From Porogramme epimiltina (Eukaryota > Basidiomycota > Agaricomycetes > Polyporales > Polyporaceae): DNA of 64,000 nucleotides. Position numbers and translations under genes: made by a program. The notes beneath the pieces are model-generated. The model saw nothing but the letters and a program-made list of their open reading frames with translations. It had not been told where the DNA came from and made no database searches. This document shows positions 55,772 to 64,000 of this stretch, one piece after another. Positions within the stretch are counted from its first letter, which is position 1, and each line of letters starts with the position of its first letter. Where the stretch lies: assembly GCA_900155495.1 (NCBI GenBank), contig FTLJ01000139.1:91912-155911 (forward strand), in the 5' to 3' direction.

Positions 55772-58093
55772 TTACCGTTCCCCTCTACGTTCGCTCACCA
55801 CGACGTCCATCCACTTGAAGACTAACCGCTCAAGCATGAGCTCCCAGCCCTCGTCTAGCCGAGCCACCATCGGCGCGTCGAAGAGGACCGCGTCTTCAGT
55901 GATTGCGGCAGGAAATGCGACTGCATTCCCTGCTGGGGAAGGAAGCGGGGAGTTTCCTTGCGAGGGCGTTCCTGGCCGGGTACTCGAAGGATCTTTCCGC
56001 CGATTAGGCATGACGATGGGTAGCAAGTAGCGCAACTTCAGTGCTCTGTAGAAGATAATGCCTTAGTGAACTAAGATGAGGAGCTCAAGAGGGAGACTAC
56101 GTACGCAGCCCATAGGCGTAGGTTATCCGTCCGCCGGAACGTCCAGCCGCGCTTGTTGGTTTCCGTGCCTTGTGTCGATTGCGCCTCCTCGAGGGCTGCT
56201 ATGTCATGTATGGCGTCTTTACTCACGTAACCCCAGGGTTTGCGTGACCGTCGTACAGCGTGGTTATATGCATGACAGAGCAACTGGCCCGACGATAGTG
56301 CCTTTAAGGTGGCACCATGATCTGATGACGAGACTGGAAGCAGTCGAAGCATCGCGGCTGGCAGTAGGGCGACGAGGAGGGCGTGTAGACGACCTTTGGC
56401 AGATATTTAAGTAAATGCAACAAATGGTTGAAACACATACTCACCATAGTCGTCATCAGCAAATGTTGTCCGCTTCGCCCAAGGTGGGAGATCATCGTCA
56501 TCGACTGCTTCCTCTTCCTCCTCTTCCCGCAGGGATTCCATCTCTTCAGGCTCCTCTGTGACGGCCATCCCCCGCATGCCCTCCAATAGCCCAGTCGACA
56601 CTACCCGCCTCTTGGCACGAGCCGAGCCTTCTAATCCTCCCATCGCGTCGCCCGCACTGACTCTCCTCCCTTTTGCCCGAGCCTCCCGCTCCATCCGCTC
56701 CTTCCTCTCGAGCCGCTCGTGTTCACGCTCCCATCCCCGCTTCCCGTCCTTGAAACCGCCGAAGAGCACGTCATCGACCGAGTCAATGTACTTGCCTACG
56801 ACGTCCCGTTCTCGCCTGAGCTCCTCCATGCGCATGTCCTGGCGGTAGAGCCACCCGCCGCCAACGACGAGCCGCTCGTCCCACCGCTCACGCTTCTCCT
56901 CCTCGGTCATGCTGTTGAAGTCGTACGAGCTCTCGTCGTCCCACACCGGCACCTGCCGCGCCCGCGCGCCGCCCGCGCCCACGTCGACGAAGGAGATCGA
57001 GACGGACGTGTCCGCGTCGAGGAAGTCGGGTTCCTCGAGGTGGCTCGCGGGCGACGTGCCGCGCGACGGCGGCGACGCCGCGCGCCCGACGCTGCTCCCG
57101 CCGCCGTCGCCGGCCGAGGACCCGTGGTCGCTCTGCGCGTCGTACGCATCGTGCTCGAGTGGGAGGCGCGCGCGCTCCTCAAGCTCGCGGAGCACGGCGA
57201 GGACCTCGAGCGCGCGCCCGCGCACGCGCGTGAGCGGGTCGTGCGACGAGTTGGGCTGCGAGACTTGGCGTCGTGGGAGGGGCGCAGACGAGAGCGTCTG
57301 TGGGCGGTAGCTTGCGCGCGTGCCTTGGCCGACGGCGGAGTCGTCGGGGAGCGAGACGAGGTAGTTGCGCACCGAGCGCACCGCGCGCGTTGTGGTCTTC
57401 AGGAGCTCGAGGACATCCACTACGGGTCGTGGGGGCGCGCCAGTGGTGAGGAGGTCCGTGCTTGGGTTCTGTGTGGCCTGCGGGGTTGGTTGCTGGGACT
57501 CGGACTCTTCGGGCTCGAGGCTCCACCCTGCAGCGACGGCGGTGAGATCGTGGATGACGCCGGGGCGAAGGGTCTCCGGGTCGGTTTCGAAGGTCTTGAT
57601 ATATGGAGGGAACGCGGGCTGAATGCTTTGCGGGATCGCGGGAGAGGGAGGGAGGACGATGCTTGGCGCACGGTTTGGTCTGCTTTTCAATGAGGCCAGG
57701 CCGCCGATCGCTGGAACGAGCTCTCTCCCCGCCTTCTTGAGAGGGCTACACGAACGCAGTGAGGACAGTCAGCGCGGTTTCTAGCGGAAACCGGGTATGG
57801 GGAGTACGGAAATGACTGAAGGGAGGGAAGGCGAACGGAAGGAGTACGCACTCGCTCTGCGCAGAGATCCCTGTCTTCGTGAAGTAGTGCTGAAGGTACT
57901 CGATGCTCCCCAACGCCATAACACTCTCCCTCTTCGCCGCGCTGCGGCTGAACGGCTTCTGGGGCTTGTTTGTTGAGTTCATGTTAGGGTAAAACGCGAC
58001 CTGCCGCCTCTTCTTCGTCTGGCTGGCAGCCTCACCACCCGAATCGGGGGTGTCGGGCAGCGGAGGCGTGGTCGATGAGTCTGGGGTATCCAT
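55772..58093 (-). CDS. Conserved basidiomycete-type protein with CH-like C-terminal region (701 residues)
   Basis: Function unknown. Exons (minus) 57852-58093, 56445-57745, 56105-56393 and 55772-56045 join in phase. The N-terminal 80 residues contain a nuclear-type TKKRRQVAF and a conserved-looking helix SAAKRESVMALGSIEYLQHY, then FTKTGISAQSD. The middle is long, Pro/Ser-rich and disordered, with an Arg/Glu-rich coiled coil around REHERLERKERMEREARAKG. The region after an acidic Glu/Asp run (LREEEEEEAVDDDDLPPWAK) has ATLKALSSGQLLCHAYNHAV, which resembles a calponin-homology helix, and then RGWTFRRTDNLRLWAA and LKLRYLLPIV. The CH similarity is weak and by eye. A cytoskeletal or polarity role would fit but is inference. 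Large GC-rich reverse-strand frames over 56719-57693 are shadows of this gene. Confidence 0.72.
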
Positions 58094-58619
58094 GGTCGTT
58101 GGTCGGTCCGTGCAGGTCGTAAGTGTGGTCGGTGGTATAGCGTGTGAGACGGTGCAAAGCTAGGGCTATAGACGCAGATGTCGGTGATAGAGATGATACA
58201 GCAGGGTAATCGGGTCGTGAGTGACGTGAGGCGTAGAGGGAAAGTGGCGGCGGCGAGCGCGGCGGATGCGACGATGGTGGTGGTGCAAAGGATGCCGGCA
58301 CGGCGCGCACAGTCGCAGTGAACGCGCCTGTCTAATCGAGCTCATGACGATCATCACTGGTGCCGACACAACGGGAAGATCTCATGTCCGTCGCGGCGTT
58401 TCGAGTCAAATCGGATGCAGATCAGCGACAAACGGTCTCCATGGTTGGGATAAAGGTAGCGAGTGAGGGTGTATTTAGGGAGTAAGTACGGTAAAATATA
58501 AGCAAGGCATATAGCATGCATGCACGAATATCGGGAACCTGTCCAAGCCTCGCCACATCGACCACTCCAGCCTCGACGCTCAGCGGGGGAGTACGCAACG
58601 GAAACGGCGACGTCATCTC
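58094..58619. promoter_or_regulatory. Promoter region of the 701-residue protein gene and 3' end of TOM70
   Basis: 526 bases between two minus-strand genes; no further gene seen. Confidence 0.5.
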
Positions 58620-61280
58620 TTAGAGCATCCGCGCCATCTGTCCGAGCTCCGCAGCCATGTCGGGGTAGTTGTGCATGAACTGCACCTGCGCCTCCGTAGC
58701 CTGCGCGTCAAGATGTATGTCAGTCAGCCGTCACAAAGCAACAGTCGGAGACAGGCCGAAAGATTATAAACGAAAAGGACTTACAAACTGGTACGTCAGA
58801 GCGGCAACCAGCTCGGGCTCGCTGCGCGCCAGCGCCGCTTGCCGATCGAACATCTGCATCGCGATGTCGATCTTGCCCTGCTGTAGGTTCAGCTGGGCGA
58901 GCGTCGCGACGGCTGCCTCACATTCGGGATCGATCTCCAGCGCTTCCTGGCAGGACTTCTCGGCAGCCTCGATGTCCTGCTTGTACTGGAACATCGCGAG
59001 CCCCCTGTTGACCATCGGAAGGACATTCATCGGGGGAGGCCTATGACGGCAGTCAGGTTGAAAGTTGCGGGATAGAAGGTGACATGCACGTACTTCGAAC
59101 GTTCAATCTCAACTGCCCGCTCGAACTTCTCGATCGCGTCTGGATAGCGCTGCTGGTCCAGAAGAAGTTCGCCACTTGAGTATTTGGTCAGCTTCGAAAT
59201 GCGAACAAAGGCACTGAGGAGCATACTAGTAGTTTTGCGGCTCGCTGCGGTCGGGGAAGGCCTTCAGGGTGCGGCGGAAGGTGGCCATAGAGTTGGCGAG
59301 GTTGCCTGCCTTGTACTGCGCGACGGCGAGCTGGATGTGGCTGAAAACGAACTTGTCATCCAGCTCCGTCGACTTCGTGTAGTTCTCCGCGGCATCAGCG
59401 AACTCGTTCATAATGAAAAGCACTGTCAAGGCAAATGGCTTAATGCGCGCGGCCCCCTCGACAATGTGACAGACATACCTTGACCACGGTGGTAGTAGAT
59501 ATCCGGGTCCGCCGCGTTGTACTTGATGGCCTCCTCGAAGCACTCAAACGCCTTCGCCGGATCACCTTGCTCCATCCATACGCTCGCGATCTTGACCCAC
59601 GTCTGCGTCAGCGCAGGCTGCAGCTCGAGCGACGCGAGGAAGTCCGCCTTAGCGCTGTCAACTTCCGTCATGAGGAACTTGAAAGTGCCCCGGAGGTTGA
59701 GAGCCTCGGCTTTGCCGTCGTCCCATGAAATGCCCTGCTCCATCGCCTCGTTGACGAGCGTATATGCGTGCGCGTAGTCGGACGCGGCTAGAGCCTCCAT
59801 CGCAAGGATGAGAGTGTTGTCCCCAGTTGTGGGCTCCGCCGGGAGGTTAGGAGGAGATCCTATGATATTCTTTAGTAGTGTTCAGTGGGCGCGGTGAAAT
59901 TCTTACTTGGACGGAAGGCACCGAAGTAGGCCGAGGTGAACATGTGTGATGGTAGTCGCTTTTCACGCGTCTAAGGAATACGCATTGAGTTAGATTAGAA
60001 GGAGTAGACCAGCACAGACAGGATGGGATGAAAGAAGTGGACAGCGAAAGTAGCTTCGCGGGTAGCGAGATGCAAGGCAACTACCATTGGGAAGACATTA
60101 CGCGTTACGCACAGGAACACGAGCCGGCTAAAGCCTGCCGCACCCAGAGAGCACGGAACACGAGCACTCTTAGGGCGATGAATCAATGTTCTGGGGGTTT
60201 CTGGCGTGTCTATGTCATCACTTAATAGCGATTGGGCACTTGCGACTTCCCGCTAAGGTTTGTACCCGTCAAGCCACACCTTCCAAACTAGCGTCTGGAA
60301 TGCGTGTCCTCGCTCGCATACTCGTATGATTCCCACTCAAAAAAGGCTTTGCACTTGAATCACAGCTTGCAAGATTACTCACCGAGAGGATGTCAGCGGC
60401 CTTCCTTGAAGCAAGTTTTTTGAGAACGCGGTCGACCGCCTCCGCTGAAGTGGTGTTCTGGAAGCGGTCAAGGATGGCTGCGGCGGTGAAGTCTGGGTGC
60501 AGGCATTCAGACCCTGCCGTTGAAGATAGGGTTGTACAAACGCACCGCGAAGAGCTTCCTCATACCTCTCCAGCGCCTCAAGCGCGGTCGCACGACGGTT
60601 CAGTGCCTTAAGGTATTTTTGATCGAGGGCAAGGGCAGCGTCACAGTCTTCGACGACCTTCTCGTGCTCTGGAGGGTTAACGTTGACATAGCACGCTGCG
60701 CGGTTGCTGAAGAACACGGGCTCCGGTGTTGGTGTTACAGCGATCGCGCGCGTGTAATAGTCAATGGCGGTGGGGAATTTGCGAGCCTGGTAGGCAGAGT
60801 TGCCTTTGGCCTTAAGAGAGGCCGCAACCTTGGTCCTTTCCTGCGGGGTACCGTCAGCCCTACAAGTGAGGATATAGAGGGGATATACGCACCGGTGTGG
60901 ACATCTCAGCAATCTCCTCCGCCGTGTATATCCTATCCTCTGCACGTCGTATACGCGCGTGGGCTCCCAAACGTCCCATCCGCCAGACACGTGAAACACG
61001 CACCTTCCTCAGCGACGACCGTCGTGGGCTTCGGCTTTCGCTCCTCGAGAATGGGACCATCGTCGTCCTTGACCGTCTTGCGCTTCTTGCTCTTCTTCTT
61101 GTCCTTCTTGCCCTCGCCCTTCTCTGCGTCACCGCCCGGACCGCGCGATGTCGAGGCGTAGTACGCGACGCCGCCAACGGCGACAACGGCAGCCGCCGTC
61201 GCGAGAAGGACGGCATGCTTGTGCTCGGAGACAAACGCCTGGACGCGGTCGACGACGCCCTGGGACGACGTGGAGGACAT
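58620..61280 (-). CDS. TOM70: Mitochondrial import receptor Tom70
   Basis: Outer-membrane receptor that takes chaperone-bound precursor proteins and passes them to the TOM pore. Exons (minus) 61004-61280, 60893-60939, 60840-60546, 60492-60383, 59970-59907, 59859-59479, 59422-59227, 59174-59094, 59040-58785 and 58700-58620 give 595 residues with all phases closed, the usual Tom70 length. The N-terminus has one membrane span ([20 protein letters not shown], about residues 19-38) followed by a Lys-rich linker. TPR repeats follow: [20 protein letters not shown] is the Hsp70/90 clamp region, with [10 protein letters not shown], then [20 protein letters not shown]. The core domain has [20 protein letters not shown], and later TPRs such as [20 protein letters not shown]. 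The start at 61280 places the anchor correctly; upstream in-frame ATGs only add a basic extension. Confidence 0.93.
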
Positions 61281-61463
61281 GGCGGGGGGAGAGGAGGACG
61301 GACGGGTGACGGACGCTCTCGGCGCGGCACGACGTCCAACTTTTGCTGGCCTAATCAACCCTATTCTCGGGTTTATGACGCACCTAGACCCTAACCTGGC
61401 CTCGCCCCGAACATTTGTTTTCCATCGACTACCAGCATCCCGAAAACGATCCAGTTGGTCAGG
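61281..61463. promoter_or_regulatory. Divergent promoter TOM70 / DPH2
   Basis: Only 183 bases separate two divergent start codons of conserved genes, so the promoters are shared or overlap. No TATA box is evident. Confidence 0.6.
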
Positions 61464-63524
61464 ATGACAGAAACGGCAACATTTTCATCTTCAGGAGAGG
61501 ATGCAATTACGCGGACCATCGACCTCGACGAAGACGTCTCGGGCCCATTACAGCAAAATGAACTAGAGGTCACATATGACATAGTGCGGACTGCAGAAGC
61601 AATCGAGAGGGGGGACTACCAGCGAGTTAGAACATCTCTCTCCTGTGATGCAAACAATCACTGATGCATTACCTTAGATAGCCCTGCAATTTCCGGACGA
61701 GCTACTTCCGCACTCGGTCCCGATCTTCAGGATGTTGAAGTCCCGGATATCTCCAGACAGAGAACTCTACGTCCTTGCCGATACGTCGTACGGAAGGTTC
61801 GTTTTGTAGCTTGTCATCGCTGCTCCTTACTAAATTGGCTCACGCAGCTGTTGCGTAGATGAAGTCGCCGCTCAGCACGTCGATGCAGACGCCCTAGTAC
61901 ACTATGGCCATGCTTGCATGAGCCAGTGCGTCTGAACAACATCATTTTGCCCTGGGACGCCACCCTCATCGGCTTCACAGGACTTCGCGACTACCTGTCG
62001 TATATGTGCTGGGAAAGAAACCAGTAGACGCCGCTCATTGTGCTGAAAGTTTCGCCAAGGTGCTGGGGACAGAATCCACTAGATCAGAAACACGGACTGT
62101 CGTCCTAAAGTACGACGTAGGATACGCGCATCAAGCAGGTATGTCGACCTTAGAAGAAACTACGTGTCTTGTACTGACTGTAGAATCATAGAGAGCATAA
62201 TCACAGCGGTGAAGACCCACCTGCACTCTACAACACGAATATTGCATAGCCCCATCCCATTGATCGCGCTCCCCTCCGCTACAGGGCAGCAGCGGCCATT
62301 GCAAGGGTCTCCAGAAGAAAATCTGGAGGATGGTGCGAGGAAATCGGACGTGGATGCCACTCCCGAGACCAGTGTCATCCTCTACATCGGCGGTGAAAGC
62401 CTCACGCTCACCAATTTACTCCTCACACATGCTTCCTATGAGGCAAGTCCATTATAAGTTGATGCATTGGAGACCGCTACAGATCGCTCACCTGATCGCC
62501 TCATTTCCCAGGTCTTCTCGTATGACCCCAAAACGCGCGCTTCACGGCTGGAGTCTGCTCGCACGAACAAGCTCCTGATGCGCCGATACGCTGTCGTCCA
62601 AAAAGCCCGCGACGCAGACGTCATCGGCATTCTCGTCGGCACTCTCGGTGTTGGTACGCCCCTGATTCTGTCCATTTCACCTCTTACGTCGAAATTTACC
62701 CACCTAAACTCAGCGAACTACCTCCCTCTCATCGCCCACATACGCTCGCTCGTCTCCCGTGTGCACAAAAAGTCGTACACGGTCAGCGTGGGGAAGCCGA
62801 ATCCCGCGAAGCTAGGCAACTTCCTCGAAGTTGAAACCTGGGTTCTCGTGGCGTGCCCCGAGAATAGCCTCCTTGACGCCAAGGACTTTCTCCGCCCGAT
62901 TGTGACACCGTTCGAACTTGAGGTCGCCCTACGGCCGACGCAAGAGTGGACTGGTCGGTACGTGCTGGACTTTGACGAGCTGTTGAAGGAGGGGAAGGAC
63001 GAGGCGAACGCTCAAGGTACGTGGAAGGACTGTGAGAGAGTGGCCGGAGGGGCTGAATGAAGGTGAGCAGCTGCCCACCAAGAGGGGGAGGACGGCGACC
63101 TTGACCAGCCCGTATTCTCTCTCGTCACCGGAAAGTACCGCCATGCGAAGCGGTATGGAGGTAAGTTGCCCCGGCCGCCCTCTCATCCTACGTTCTAACC
63201 CCGAACAGGGACCCAAGAACCCCCCGCTCAGCCCGGCACTGACGGCATCAACGGCTCGGCGGTTATCCTCCGCAACCAGGAGGGTGCCCTGTCGAAGGCG
63301 AGCGACAGCGCTGCAGGTACGCCCCGGCGCGTCTCTCACCCTAGAATAGCAGGAGAAGCTCAGTGCTATTCTTTGCAGCACAATTCCTTCAAACGCGCAC
63401 GTTTCGGGGGCTTGAAACTCGCATTGGAGAAGACGCTCCAAGTTTGCTCGAGCAGGGCCGCAGCGGTATTGCGCGCGGGTACGCCGACGACCACCGCGAG
63501 AGAAACGGTGGAGGGGGTGCATAA
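61464..63524 (+). CDS. DPH2: Diphthamide biosynthesis protein 2
   Basis: Partner of Dph1 in the iron-sulfur complex that makes the first step of diphthamide on elongation factor 2. Exons 61464-61625, 61678-61796, 61848-61925, 61981-62138, 62192-62442, 62512-62653, 62714-63016, 63071-63160, 63209-63316 and 63379-63524 give 518 residues with all phases closed. Signatures: [37 protein letters not shown] with [12 protein letters not shown], then [32 protein letters not shown] and [20 protein letters not shown] with ACPENSLLD follow. The C-terminus has [18 protein letters not shown] and [20 protein letters not shown], typical for Dph2. Intron 5 begins GCAAGT (GC-AG). The gene shares a short divergent promoter with TOM70. 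Confidence 0.93.
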
Positions 63525-63641
63525 AATACAACGAAAGTGACATTGGAAGTGTATGCTAGTTGTTAGACATGGTGTATCAACAATAATGCGAGTGTAACAG
63601 TTCAGGTTTAAGGCGTAGTATACGAAAGAGTGGAAGCACTA

Positions 63642-63865
63642 TTACAGTCTCCACTTGCGATCATCAGGGCCCAGTCGCTTGTTCTTGCGGATGTAGAATA
63701 AGCGGAGCAACATTATGATGACGGCACCTTCTATGAGGAAGGCGGCGTTTGTGAAGTGGCCAGTTGGTGTAACGGGCAGGTCACGGAGTGACCGCGTTAC
63801 GGTAACCCAAGACGCCGAGACACCGAGAACGGGCGCTCCCCCCCGTGAGGTTGAGGCTGAGGGCG
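63642..63865 (-). CDS. Last exon of a membrane protein gene (partial, 5' part outside window)
   Basis: The minus strand reads from a good acceptor (TTACAG, just right of 63865) to a stop at 63642-63644. It includes RSLRDLPVTPTGHFTNAAFL, a hydrophobic helix (FLIEGAVIIMLLRLFYI) and a basic tail RKNKRLGPDDRKWRL. A single last helix followed by Lys/Arg and a charged end resembles the C-terminus of some fungal MFS permeases, but this is too short to assign. The next upstream exon would lie in or beyond the hairpin at the window end. Convergent with DPH2, 117 bases apart. Confidence 0.5.
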
Positions 63866-63892
63866 CTGTAATAGCTATGGGAAAGTGGGACG

Positions 63893-63934
63893 GATAGTCC
63901 AACGGTTGTGCGCGGTGCAATTCCCGCACGTTCC
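63893..63934. repeat. Left arm of a 42-base perfect inverted repeat
   Basis: Starts GATAGTCCAACGG and ends GCACGTTCC. It is the exact reverse complement of 63959-64000, with 24 bases between the arms. The right arm reaches the last base of the window, so the true repeat may be longer. Confidence 0.95.
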
Positions 63935-63958
63935 TACAAATGTAACAACCGGGGAAAA

Positions 63959-64000
63959 GGAACGTGCGGGAATTGCACCGCGCACAACCGTTGGACTATC
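63959..64000. repeat. Right arm of a 42-base perfect inverted repeat
   Basis: Starts GGAACGTGCGGG and ends TTGGACTATC; exact reverse complement of 63893-63934. See the left arm. Confidence 0.95.

Noticed and set aside
56719..57693. 324-codon open frame on the plus strand
   Set aside because: Antisense shadow of the GC-rich 701-residue protein gene; its Arg/Val/Glu repeats reflect the codon bias of the other strand.
63887..63934. A tRNA gene in the left arm of the terminal inverted repeat
   Set aside because: There are D-arm-like and T-arm-like pieces and a partly pairing acceptor, but no anticodon arm fits in the 48 bases.
1..64000. CRISPR arrays, operons or bacterial insertion sequences
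   Set aside because: Genes are intron-rich and individually transcribed; no regularly spaced repeats or bacterial-type genes were seen.

Overview
The window looks like nuclear DNA of a mushroom-forming basidiomycete (Agaricomycetes, perhaps Polyporales). Protein genes are split by many short introns (about 45-100 bases, GT-AG with some GC-AG). Intergenic gaps are compact near conserved genes. Several families are typical of Agaricomycetes: an orphan seven-helix membrane family, F-box families, a SigF-like NTF2-like protein and GH79 enzymes. Every gene model below was built by eye by joining exons in phase, so exon borders are predictions; in most models all phases close exactly.

Left flank (1-14 kb) is mostly conserved or generic. 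It holds TSR3 (18S rRNA modification, cut by the window start) divergent from MRPL27 (mitochondrial ribosome), a tRNA-Glu, an Fnx1/VBA-type MFS transporter, an F-box protein, a GNAT acetyltransferase, a SURP/DRY_EERY splicing-type protein, an orphan 392-residue protein and a SigF-like NTF2 protein. A gene-poor stretch (14-18 kb) holds one small secreted protein.

The centre (18-54 kb) is accessory and built from duplicated families. There are two tandem GH79 beta-glucuronidase-like enzymes with signal peptides and probable GPI tails. There are three copies of the orphan seven-helix protein with six identical coding-exon lengths, three alpha/beta hydrolases, three large F-box proteins (one inverted) and one FAD/NADPH monooxygenase. 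No polyketide synthase, peptide synthetase or terpene cyclase is present, so this is better described as a birth-and-death expansion block than as a classical biosynthetic cluster.

Right flank (54-64 kb) returns to conserved genes: a basic nuclear-type protein, a second identical tRNA-Glu, a 701-residue protein with a possible CH-like C-terminus, TOM70 (mitochondrial import receptor) divergent from DPH2 (diphthamide synthesis), and the last exon of a membrane protein. The window ends in a perfect 42-base inverted repeat.

The most notable observations are: GC-AG introns that replace GT-AG introns at the same position in close paralogues; conserved exons of 9-16 bases; an altered nucleophile elbow in one hydrolase; the orphan seven-helix family; and the terminal hairpin.
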